Positions 1 through 8,692 of a stretch of DNA of 25,852 nucleotides are shown in pieces. Within the stretch, counting starts at the first letter, position 1, and every line of letters begins with the position of its first letter. The notes below the pieces were generated by a model, which worked only from the letters and a program-made list of their open reading frames with translations, was not told where the DNA came from and ran no database searches. The position numbers and the translations under genes are program-made. Source of the DNA: Mnemiopsis leidyi (lineage: Eukaryota > Ctenophora > Tentaculata > Lobata > Bolinopsidae); assembly GCA_000226015.1 (NCBI GenBank), contig JH154687.1, positions 365,402-391,253 of the forward strand, given 5' to 3'.

Positions 1-215
1 GTGTCATGTTAACGTGTAGTGTTGTCATGTTAACGTGTAGTGTTGTCATGTTAACGTGTAGTGTTGTCATGTTAACGTGTAGTGTTGTCATGTTAACGTG
101 TAGTGTTGTCATGTTAACGTGTAGTGTTGTCATGTTAACGTGTAGTGTTATCATGTTAACGTGTAGTGTTGTCTATGTTAACGTGTAGTGTTGTCATGTT
201 AACGTGTAGTGTTGT
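1..215. repeat. 21-bp minisatellite at left window edge
   Basis: About ten near-identical 21-bp units, each containing GTTAACGTGTAGTGTTGTCAT, run from the first base to about 215. A few copies carry single substitutions and one has an inserted base near 173. Because 21 is a multiple of three the array is open as a seven-residue repeating peptide, but this follows from the period and is not evidence of a gene. The array is cut by the window edge. Confidence 0.95.
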
Positions 216-759
216 GTTTTAAAGAAATTGAGTTTAGATATAATTTATTTCTTATGAAGCGATGGTTGTTGATGTCAAATTTTTTATTCCGATGATAATT
301 TCAAGTTATGCTGCTTCACGCGAAGAAATGTTTTGTTTCATGAAAGGAAACGCTTAATGTACGTCCGTATTTTTTCTAGATCTTTACCAAGCACAAATTA
401 TTTTTCAGAAGTATGTTTTAAGAAATTAAGTTTTTAAGAAATATTTCCCGTAATTCAGTAATTTTAATATGAAATGTTGAGGCGTTTGTCGGTAACTCGC
501 ACTTTCTCTATTTAGAGAGAAGTATACGGTCACATGTATATTGTTACAGCTTGTAGTAATATTATTGGTTTAATGAAGATTTTAAAAAGTATACAAACTA
601 TAAAATATCTTACATTTGAAAAACAAGGTATCGTTTAAAAACTGTACAAATAATCTACCAAATAAAAACCACAAGCTCGACTCATTGTTTAGTTAGTAAG
701 GTTCCGTCCGATTATATTGATAATTAAGTTAACAAGAACCTTTTCAACGTTCTTATGCT
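216..759. other. AT-rich non-coding stretch
   Basis: No convincing exon on either strand. It lies downstream of the stop codon of the VAMP7-like gene and should include its 3' untranslated region on the minus strand. I saw no clear AATAAA on that strand close to the stop, so the polyadenylation site is unresolved. Confidence 0.5.
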
Positions 760-2314
760 TCATGTATCCTTGACAAATATATACAAAATGATAACTACTA
801 TAATGACAACCGACACTACGAACACTCCAGTAGCTATTCTTAGTTTTCGTAGCTGTTTTTTCTTCTCTGCCAGATACTTGTTTCCTACCACCTTGAACTT
901 GTCTGACTGTGAAAGTTAGATATCTGATATAGTGTAGAAAATATAGTGTAGTATATATAGTGAAGTATATATAGCGTAGTATATATAGTGAAGTATATAT
1001 AGCGTAGTATATATAGTGTTCAGTATATAAGTGTAGTATATATAGTGCAGAAAACTCTTGAAGGTATATACTAGATAAGACTTCATTCAGTTACTTCCTT
1101 AGATTGATAGATCATTGTTTCCAGAAAGTAAACCAAAATCAAGACACTAGTATCGCAAGGTAACTTTTACTCACATTCTCGAGTAATTTCTCGGACGTTT
1201 TGAGCATTGGTCTGATAAGTGCCTCCCTGGAAATCATCTTGATAAGGTTCCTCTTCACGGTCCGACTTGTTTCTGCCACCATCTCCTGTAATTGAGACAG
1301 TCTCCGCTCTCCATTTTCATACACATGGAAGTCAGAGATGGTCTCGCGTGCCTCCTCCATATTCCGTGCCTCCTCCGTAGTGTTAAGCGGGCCCGGTTTC
1401 AGCCGGCTAGGAAGTGGGTCTTCTGATTTGTGCACTTTGTTGTGTTCGCTCTGATGTTTTTAGAAGTTTTATTACAACTTTTCATGGCAGTGATTAGAAG
1501 ATTTTAAGCTGACACAAAATCTTGCTAACATTCTGTAAAACGTTTGTCCAAAACAAAGCAGTAAAAATACTTAAATGTATACTCACGAGACACGAACATA
1601 TTACTGGAGAGAATTCCCTTCTGAATCCATAAGCGTTTACTTCTTTGTGTCTTTTTGGCAAATCGCCACTTAGAAATATCGAGCCGACCTAAACAGAAAT
1701 GTCTTCAGATTTGTCGGCCAGGATCGCACCCTTGTTCTACTGCTAAAATACAGTATCTTTTAGTCACCTATTAGTGCTTCACACAGCCTTCAGATTTTAA
1801 AATGTGAAAATGTCATCAAACCTTCGAAAGAAATTCGTAGGATTTCTCCGAGGAAAATCGTGTGTCAGAAACTGCTAGAAATGTAAATTGTCCTCGTATT
1901 AAAACGTGCACGTGGTATCTGAAATGTTTCAACTTAAATCGTTAAAACGTGCACGTGGTATCTGAAATGTTTCAACTTAAATCGTTATCGTTAAATCAGA
2001 AGGCAAAGTCCTGGTAAATTAATCGACCAATTTAAGGTGTTTAAGGTGTCCAGCTCCAGAGGTGCATTGTAATCACGCTGATATATTCAGCTGATCAGTT
2101 GTTACAAAATAATTGGGACAAAACACAGAGATTAGTTAAGTTGAGTTGACATTAATTAAACTTACTGATCAATAGCAAAAGTTTGGCGCTGTTTGAAAGA
2201 AGCGACTGCCTTGTCTAAGATTTGCTGTGTGACAACCTCAAAGTTGCCCCCTACTTCTGCGTGATCAGCTAGAACCTTAGGACCACACGCCACGCAGGAG
2301 TATAGCAATGACAT
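760..2314 (-). CDS. VAMP7: VAMP7-like longin R-SNARE (five exons)
   Basis: Membrane-anchored R-SNARE for vesicle fusion, probably on late endosomal, lysosomal or secretory vesicles by analogy with VAMP7. Minus-strand exons: 2166-2314 (ATG), 1822-1918, 1587-1688, 1175-1450 and 760-906 (stop). Phases join cleanly to give 256 aa. Residues 1-116 form a longin domain: the start MSLLYSCVACG and the stretch FLAVSDTRFSSEKSYEFL match the VAMP7 longin pattern. A charged linker (about 117-160) is longer than in human VAMP7 (220 aa in total). The SNARE motif spans about 162-222 with the zero-layer arginine at residue 191 (context KMISREALI). A single hydrophobic anchor (about 232-252) is followed by four lumenal residues. 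Sec22 and Ykt6 are less likely because of the longin start and the C-terminal anchor. Introns are short (67 to 268 nt). Donors are GTAAGT or GTGAGT except intron 2, which has the weak GTTTGA. The exon 2 acceptor is tandemly duplicated. Confidence 0.87.
948..1048. repeat. 14-bp AT-rich tandem repeat in VAMP7-like intron 4
   Basis: About seven units of the form AGTATATATAGTGA or AGTATATATAGCGT, alternating in two flavours and degrading toward 1048. It fills much of the intron between the fourth and fifth exons of the VAMP7-like gene. Confidence 0.85.
1901..1986. repeat. 43-bp tandem duplication across the exon 2 acceptor of the VAMP7-like gene
   Basis: Two near-perfect 43-bp copies, starting at 1901 and 1944. 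Each carries the minus-strand acceptor TTTCAG and the first bases of exon 2 (ATACCACGTGCACG). The copy at 1901-1943 holds the acceptor used in the model; the intron-side copy is a decoy that would lead to an in-frame TAA. Confidence 0.9.
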
Positions 2315-2621
2315 TATTTCTTGTTGGTAAATTAAATAGAGTTATTAACTCACAAGTATAAGAGATAATTTACTTGCAATTCTGAATATGATAGGCTCCG
2401 TGTGTATTAAACAGTGTTTTGTTATTCTCTTCTTGATTCCATAGGATTTTATTGAATTCATCAATATATTTCTACGTTAGTACGCCTTCATAAGGACACT
2501 CAATAATTGTATTTAATTTGTAGTGTTGAAGTGGTTAAGTGTATTTCAGTATCAAATTAATGTCTATTTTCTAGTTTAGTTAGAAACAGCATTCCATTTT
2601 AAATAAAAATTTAATTTTTAG
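2315..2621. promoter_or_regulatory. Divergent intergenic spacer (candidate bidirectional promoter)
   Basis: About 300 bp separate the VAMP7-like start codon (minus) from the first coiled-coil-gene exon found on the plus strand. The plus-strand gene still needs a start exon upstream of 2622 ending in phase 2. A 14-nt candidate at 2388-2401 (ATG to a GTGTAT donor) has the right phase but no other support. No TATA box or known factor site stands out. The regulatory role is inferred from the head-to-head layout. Confidence 0.35.
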
Positions 2622-5084
2622 ATCTGCCACTCTTCTTCCACGGAAACCAGAACAAAGATGGAGCACTAGTGACACTATTATTACAACCAAGGTATTAATC
2701 CTTAGAGAAACTTGACAAATTTACTATTTACAAATTTACTATTCCTTTAGATCAGATATTATAAACTGTATCTGATTTTCTTGTTTGTTCAAGTACGTGA
2801 AATTTAAAGTATGTGACATAACGCTTGTAATACAGCTATTACACGTGTCTTATCTTTACCTGTCTCACATTACAAGGTTACTACACTCAACTAATTTCAG
2901 CCGAATCTGCCCCGACGCCGAAAGAAGTTCAAGTCAGCTAATCCAATCGAACGAGTCAGACGGTCGGACCATTACATTCAGAAAGTAAACATGCAGTTAC
3001 TTCACACTGTCATTTACAGTCAACATGTGTAATTGTGTATTGTCAAGTCTTGCTTGTCCACAAAGATATTTATATCGAACTGAACTGGATCTAGTTACTT
3101 AGTTACAGTTAAAAGTTACTAGCTCTAGTAACTTAGTAACTATTGACAGTTACTAGGTCAAGTTATTTAGTTACTATTGACAGTTACTAGCTCTAGTCAC
3201 TAAGTTACTATAAAAACTGGCAGGGGAATGAGTGAAAACTAATTTGGCACGCTAGATCTCGCAGGCGGTACAAGATTACGAAGAAAAGAGGATGCAGGCG
3301 ATACGCAAAGAGGAGAACAGCCGTACCGAGATGATGGTTCAGCGAATGAGGTGTGTGAAACTTTCTCCTGAGTACCCGTCACCCTATATTGCTATGTAAA
3401 TTGAGGATTTCTACTGGACGACCACAGAATGCAATGATAATAGTTACCTACCTCAATAGGTAGGTAGAATTCACTATACTGTGTTGTATGACGTGCTTTC
3501 CAACTAGTTTATGAAGAAGCATATCGCCATAACCTACGTTGTAGGTTGAGCCTCGAGTCTATAGTGATGACTTATGTTTGTTACACCCTGAGCTGAGTTA
3601 TCTTATGCGGGAAGTAGAGGTTCCCGTTCAAACCGTTATATCAACCAGCAAACTGTGTATACTCTGCATTAACACTCCGCTCTGCAGTTACACTCTAGCT
3701 TACAATCATGAATAGTCGCTACAAAAACTATTCATGTGTTATATATGTGATGTGATATCTTGAGTGGTTGTGCAAAGCATCTCTTGGAGATTTAGATCTT
3801 AGTCAAAAACAAGAGCATTAAAAAGAGGCCAAAAATCCGTTTTCTGACAATTCACAGCAATGGCCAATTAATTCATGATTTATTTTTTGTGTGACCGAAC
3901 TGCTAACCTCGCGTTTATACATTTCTAAGAATGGTATCTAATGGCCTACACTTAACACATTATCTTGTTATGAGTTACTAGGAACATTAGTTTCTGGAGA
4001 TGTTTTACTGAAGCACGCGGTAAACAATCCAGCAGTAACGCGCGCTCGTCAATAAATTGGTGCGTAGAGTCTGCGCTTTTGCACGTACTCTCTTAAGTGT
4101 ATTCTTGTGCATTCGATATGGTCAAAATCAATATTGCAGCCTCGGCTAATATAATAAGTCGAACTTCAAGGTGAGATAAATGATAAATGGCGATGATAAA
4201 TGGTAATGATTCTCGATAACTGATCGTTAGTTGAAAATTTAAAGTGACTGGAAGAGTTGCACCTGTTGATAAGCCAGCAACACTGCACTTGCTGCGTGAT
4301 TGTGATAAATGTTTGATGAGAAGCGATCCATGGAAATGTTTCAAGACATACTGCCGTACATAGTTTTGAGGTGAATTGTTCTCCATCACATTTACAAGGC
4401 CCTTATTTCACGAGAAAGGCCCTTATGCAACTACACAAGTCACAACGAGCCTATCATCGACCGGGATCGTTAATCGTTATTGTTTTCGAGCCTGACCGGG
4501 ACGAAATCCCCGAATTCCGGTCGATATCTGTATTAAGTAGTCAGTAAACACCAATGCAAATCATACAAAACGTCTAGTAAGTATGTTTTCAACCCAAATC
4601 GTTGCAAATTTGGTACTTTTTGGTTTTCGGGCTGCAAGTCCACAACACACCACTAAACTTACCTCTTGACGCCAAGTTTTGCCAGGGACAGAGATGCTCT
4701 GAAGATGTGGAGACAACAGTCCTTCAGACAAACTGAGTCACGTAGAGGTCAGTATCTCTGACAGACTTTAAAGAGTTGAACACATTAATGTTATCGTTCC
4801 GTTATCTATCTTAAAACTACTCGATATCAGTATCTTCAAGGTCGAGAGAGAAACCACTGAAACGTCTTGAAAAGCCGGGCCCTAACAAACCCACTGTAGA
4901 CGATATTATCGGATACATCACAACACAAGTTGAAGCACTGAAAGTTCGGGAACAGCGCCTTTGTGCTGAGGTGGAGGAGAATCACAGCCCGGAGTTAACA
5001 AAGTTGAGGAAAATGATCAGGAGAAAGCAGATTGAGCTGTTAACTTTGAGGGAAAAACGTTTGAAACCAGCACAATCGTGGTGA
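2622..5084 (+). CDS. Coiled-coil protein of unknown family, 5' incomplete
   Basis: Plus-strand exons at 2622-2691, 2901-2984, 3265-3350, 4686-4747 and 4831-5084 join without a frame break into 184 residues ending at TGA 5082-5084. The first exon found begins in phase 2, so at least one upstream exon is missing. The protein is hydrophilic and charged: a basic segment (PRRRKKFKSANPIERVRR), a likely coiled coil (DYEEKRMQAIRKEENSRTEM), a tryptophan-containing basic helix (ALKMWRQQSFRQTESRR), then a last exon with TVDDIIGYITTQVEALKVRE and a Leu/Glu/Lys-rich helix. No membrane segment, signal peptide or catalytic motif is visible. The style is that of a cytoskeletal, centrosomal or ciliary scaffold, but I do not recognise the family. 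Exon calls rest on good AG/GT sites, phase agreement and coding-like composition. Confidence 0.55.
3114..3215. repeat. 34-bp tandem repeat in an intron of the coiled-coil gene
   Basis: Three copies of a 34-bp unit beginning AGTTACTAG and ending TTAGTTACTATTGAC start at 3114, 3148 and 3182, with a decayed partial copy before them. They lie between the exons ending at 2984 and starting at 3265. Confidence 0.85.
3351..4685 (+). other. Long intron of the coiled-coil gene
   Basis: A 1.3-kb intron (GTGTGT donor, CAG acceptor) with no convincing exon on either strand. It contains a perfect short hairpin at 3445-3466, TACCTACCT and AGGTAGGTA around a CAAT loop. The minus-strand open frame at 4093-4389 has no family signal and is probably chance. 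Confidence 0.45.
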
Positions 5085-5446
5085 CCTTCTGTGGTTGATT
5101 GTGGGAGTGTTTTTCTCGGTCCTGCATGGTGTGCGTGATGTGTGGTTTTGTGTTTCTTCTTCTTTGTCGGGACAATTCTTTATACGTGTCAGTATAGACG
5201 TTGTTTAGTTGGCTTCTTTTCAGATAAGAACAAGAATGTTGTCGCCACGAGCTTTTAATATTCTTTTTCTGTTTTAGCTTTTGACCATCATCAATTATCT
5301 ACTTTTTGATTTACTTAAGCTAAGAATGTGGAGAGACCCCTGTTTCTACATTTTGAGTGTAAATCTTATCCTGGTTAACAGTTTCTTAAAATCCTCTGCG
5401 ACCGGATACGAAAATAATGTCTTTTCTAACTTTACTGCAATTTCAG

Positions 5447-6034
5447 GACAAGCAGAGGAAATTTCTAAAGTTCTGCCTATAAGAAGTAACACATTAGATT
5501 ACGTTCGCCCCATCGTAAGTTACTTTGACTCCTTTTAGTCATTAGGTGATAAAATTCCTATTCTGTTATTAATTTAAGTTACCTATTTATTAGCACTGTT
5601 ATTGGATCAATATGAGTTTTTCCTTTAAATTTATGCTCTGCTCTTACACCTCTCAATACCAACTTGCAGAAACAAAGATCGGTGAAAATGACGGAGAAGG
5701 AATTGGAGTTGAGAAACAAGATAAAGCAACACGCTAGTCGGCTGAAAGAGTATCATTTTTCCGACAAGAAAAAACGGAGTGAAGCTCAACTCCATCTCGA
5801 AGAGGTATTACAATAGACATTAAGCTCTAGATCTTGTAATTGTGTAAAGTCATTTAATAATTTTCACTCGCGCCCTACATTGCGTAAACTTATGTGTCAA
5901 ATTTAAGTTAGTGTATTTATCGAGTATGCAGTACTAGCCTACCACCCCTTCAGGCACAGCACATACACGATGAGATGAGACAGTTCACAAAGGAGTACAG
6001 GTTTAGAGCTTTTACTGGGGAATTATTTGAGTAG
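5447..6034 (+). CDS. Alternative 3' exons of the coiled-coil gene, or a separate small coiled-coil gene
   Basis: Three plus-strand exons (5447-5514, 5670-5804 and 5954-6034, TAG stop) join in frame and encode a highly charged helical protein end, with segments KQRSVKMTEKELELRNK, RLKEYHFSDKKKRSEAQ and DEMRQFTKEYRFRAFTGELF. The first exon needs two bases to finish a codon, i.e. a phase 1 donor. The exon ending at 4747 leaves exactly one base, so joining 4747 to 5447 and skipping 4831-5084 keeps the frame. Alternative terminal exons of one gene are therefore possible. The other reading is a separate gene starting at the ATG near 5326, whose N-terminus would be hydrophobic; that reading treats 5326-5446 as exon. 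I do not recognise the family. Confidence 0.45.
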
Positions 6035-6104
6035 CAGTCTCACTCCCAGCAGCTTAGTACAACTTTATCTTCATCAGTAGCTTATAAGCAGGGACTTGTA
6101 TATG

Positions 6105-6200
6105 AGTAGAGAGTGCTAGGACATGTTCTATATCGGACTAGAGAGTGCTAGGACATGTTCTATATCGGACTAGAGTCTGCTAGGACATGTTCTATATCGA
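6105..6200. repeat. 32-bp triplication
   Basis: Three copies of a 32-bp unit containing GCTAGGACATGTTCTATATC start at 6115, 6147 and 6179, about 80 bp after the stop of the coiled-coil exons. ACATGT inside the unit is a palindrome. The rest of 6201-6686 shows no feature. Confidence 0.9.
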
Positions 6201-6686
6201 TAGTTCCTGGACGCTCCGTCTCAAGTTCCTCTGTCTAACCAAGCCTATCTGAAAAATTAACGGACGGCATTCTTAACAAGGTTTTTGTTTGTCTGCCTCT
6301 TGTCTGAGTCTATCTCTAGAGATGTTTTTAATGTCAGTTAATAGGGCTATTTTCTCATGGACGAAGGGTTATCGCAGTAACTTATTTCTGCGCCTCGGCT
6401 TTTTATTTTCAATCGTTAAGGTATGATTCGATTCCTCTGTCCGTAAAGAACAATAAAGTGAAATTGTTCAAACTTTACAAATTTGTTATCATAGCTGATA
6501 AATGATTACAATTAGCTGGAATTTGGGACCTTTAATAATTCGTTTTCATAATAAATGATTTTAAATCAGATTCACATAGCACATTTCGGTTTTTTAACGT
6601 ATGTATATAGAATTCAGAACTGTAATTTATGAATGAACATGTAAACATTTAATGTAATGATCTCAGCATTTCCTTTAGTACAAAAT

Positions 6687-7832
6687 TTAAGAAGGTTTCA
6701 CATCAGCTTTAGGCACACTTGAGTCGTCTTTGATGGAGATACTCGAGTCAGATTTATTTGGTCTTACTGTTCTATTATGGTAAGTCACGGAGTTGCTTTT
6801 AATAGGAACCGTCTTCTTTCTTCCAAAACCTCTGACAAAAGTCCTAAAGTTGTACATTCTCCAAAAGTAAATAACTGGGTTGAGATTAGCATTTAGAGCG
6901 ACCCCAAGAATGTAGACACAATTCCAGGAATACCAATAAAGAAACCTGGTGTTGAACACTTTGTGGTAAGTCTTGTCGTTAACAAAGACACTGGTGTAAA
7001 GCACACAGAGTGCTATCACAGGAATGTTGAGAAGTATGTAGAGAAGAGTGAAGAAGATGATGGTATGACTGGCATGTCTCTGTAACTGTCCGGTTCTGGT
7101 GGATGTGATGGAAGTGTTACTTCTGTTCCAGTAGATGAGGAGAGTAGATACAGTACACGCCAGCAGGATTGGGGGCAGCGGTACAGCTAGCTGGATCACA
7201 TCACTGTACTCCGCAAACCGGACATACGATCCGTACCTCAGCCTGGCCCACTCGAAACAGTAGACACTGTCTCTGTGGAAGGTGTAAATACCAAGATCGG
7301 AGAACGCAGGAACGAGAGATCTGGTTACACAGAAGAGAGTGTAGAGAGAGAGGACGAGAGCGATCACTCTGAGTCGTATCTCCCGGAGAGGGAGAAGAAG
7401 ATGGAATGTTCTGGTGAGACTCATCACCATGACATACATGATGGAGGTATAGGGGAGTATCTCCCACAGTGCTCCCCAGACCGTACAGAATGTAAGGTTA
7501 CTAAACCAGGCCCCGTCTCTGTCCTGCATCAGACTAACTGACACTGGCAGTACAGTAAAACATATCAGGAAGTCGTTCAGGGAGTTCAGGAAGTACAGTC
7601 CGTTGTAGAGGAGTTGTTTCGAGGTTCTCTGATCTCTCCTGACTGCCAGACCTCGTTTGACTAACTTCCCGAAGTAGATGATGGTGATGATGTTGAGGAC
7701 GGAACCAAATATGAAACATGTTACCAGCAGGGTTGCTATGGTAACGTCAGCTGCTGTGCTGTAGGAGGGGTAGAACTGTGTTGTGGGGCCTGCTCCGCTT
7801 ACAAGCCACAGCTCCGTCTCATCTTCTACCAT
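6687..7832 (-). CDS. Intronless class A-like seven-transmembrane GPCR
   Basis: A single exon encodes 381 aa with seven hydrophobic segments. TM1 (about 28-52) has GSVLNIITI with the conserved Asn. TM2 (about 75-100) has NSLNDFLICF with the conserved Asp. A Cys before TM3 (NLTFCTVWG) and a Cys in extracellular loop 2 (DSVYCFEW) can form the usual disulfide. TM3 ends LTRTF, so the DRY motif is reduced to its Arg. TM6 has NIPV rather than CWxP, and TM7 has NLNPVIYF, matching NPxxY. An N-glycosylation site (NLT) lies in the loop before TM3, and the tail is Ser/Lys-rich. It should sit in the plasma membrane and signal through G proteins; the ligand cannot be read. The lack of introns suggests a lineage-expanded or retroposed receptor family. 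It starts at the first ATG of the frame, 100 bp from a MITE. Confidence 0.93.
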   Translation of the reverse strand: MVEDETELWLVSGAGPTTQFYPSYSTAADVTIATLLVTCFIFGSVLNIITIIYFGKLVKRGLAVRRDQRTSKQLLYNGLYFLNSLNDFLICFTVLPVSVSLMQDRDGAWFSNLTFCTVWGALWEILPYTSIMYVMVMSLTRTFHLLLPLREIRLRVIALVLSLYTLFCVTRSLVPAFSDLGIYTFHRDSVYCFEWARLRYGSYVRFAEYSDVIQLAVPLPPILLACTVSTLLIYWNRSNTSITSTRTGQLQRHASHTIIFFTLLYILLNIPVIALCVLYTSVFVNDKTYHKVFNTRFLYWYSWNCVYILGVALNANLNPVIYFWRMYNFRTFVRGFGRKKTVPIKSNSVTYHNRTVRPNKSDSSISIKDDSSVPKADVKPS

Positions 7833-7877
7833 CGTACTGAGTTGGAGTTTTGTTAGACATGTACTGGGTTTACCTAC

Positions 7878-7930
7878 TTCTTAAGTCTTCTAATTCTTAA
7901 GTCTTCTAATTCTTAAGTCGTCTAATTCTT
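7878..7930. repeat. 17-bp tandem repeat interrupted by the MITE
   Basis: Three copies of TTCTTAAGTCTTCTAAT (last copy with G for T) lie upstream of the GPCR start. Sequence resembling a further copy, TAAGTCGTCTAA, resumes just right of the MITE at 8399, so the MITE appears to have landed inside or at the edge of this short array. Confidence 0.8.
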
Positions 7931-7947
7931 TAGGGGTCGTTCACATA

Positions 7948-7955
7948 TGACGTCA
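7948..7955. promoter_or_regulatory. CRE palindrome TGACGTCA in the MITE left end
   Basis: A perfect cAMP-response-element palindrome inside the MITE terminal repeat, 116 bp upstream of the GPCR start codon on the minus strand. A match to the CREB/ATF consensus is visible; function is inference. Confidence 0.4.
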
Positions 7956-8375
7956 TCATCTAGAGCAGAGTAGAGGGGGGAGGGGGATTCCAGATGATGA
8001 CGATTGATGACGAGGGGGGAGTGGGGGTTGAGCCAATGATGATGTCTTTTAAAAATTTTTTAGGATTTTTTGGAAACTTTTGATTTCTTTTGAAGATTTT
8101 TATCAGAATTTTACAAAATCAGAAGGAAGATTTGCAAGTAAAAATTCTGATTCAGAAATCTGGTGAAATACTATGTTTTCACTAACTAAGTAAAAAAAAA
8201 TTTTCAAAAATTACTGCAAATTAAACCAAAAATCAAAGTTTTTTTACATGAAGTAGGGGGGGTCCGACTGTGATGATGTCATTAAGGTAATTTACCTCTG
8301 ACATTTAGGGGGGTTTTGTCATGATGACTAATGACGACAGAGGGGGGAGGGGGATAAAAATTACCGAAAATTTGC

Positions 8376-8383
8376 TGACGTCA
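8376..8383. promoter_or_regulatory. CRE palindrome TGACGTCA in the MITE right end
   Basis: The matching copy in the other inverted end, about 540 bp upstream of the GPCR start codon. Same caveat as for the left copy. Confidence 0.35.
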
Positions 8384-8582
8384 TATGTATACGACCCCTA
8401 AGTCGTCTAAACCTTGCTCCAGAACTATCCCATTTCGGCCAACATACAGATTAAAACCACAAAAACATAACTGTAGATCAGCCGGACCACTGTGACGAAT
8501 ATCCCAGATCGGCTAATGACCCTCCCCCACTCTCAGTCTCACTAAATCGGTTTACCACTTAGAACAAAGCGGCCTGGTGCCG

Positions 8583-8692
8583 TGGAAAATCTGATGTTTT
8601 ATAAAGATAGTCCTGCTAATACATCTTTTAGTTGACGTGGATAATCTGATGTTTTATAAAGATAGTCCTGCTAATACATCTCTTAGTTGACG
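8583..8692. repeat. 55-bp tandem duplication
   Basis: Two almost identical copies start at 8583 and 8638, each containing AATCTGATGTTTTATAAAGA and ending TTAGTTGACG. Only a few bases differ, so the duplication is recent. Confidence 0.93.

Larger units (their letters stand above)
7931..8400. mobile_element. Non-autonomous DNA transposon (MITE) with CRE-containing inverted ends
   Basis: The element runs from GGGGTCGTTCACATATGACG at 7933 to its inverse ending CGACCCC at 8398, flanked by TA (7931-7932 and 8399-8400). The roughly 25-bp inverted ends differ by a few bases. Inside are G-rich runs (AGGGGGGAGGGGG) and GATGATGAC-type motifs near both ends, with an A/T-rich centre and no open reading frame. 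Length, ends and lack of coding sequence fit a MITE moved by an unseen transposase. I cannot assign the superfamily; the TA or TTA target is ambiguous. Confidence 0.85.

Noticed and set aside
6-188. 60-codon frame of a seven-residue repeat
   Set aside because: Direct product of the 21-bp tandem repeat; no start context or flanking coding sequence.
7169-7719. Plus- and minus-strand open frames overlapping the first GPCR
   Set aside because: Shadows of the GPCR reading frame; no membrane or domain pattern of their own.
7731-7744. X-box-like GTTGCTATGGTAAC
   Set aside because: It lies within GPCR coding sequence (TM1), so the match is probably incidental.
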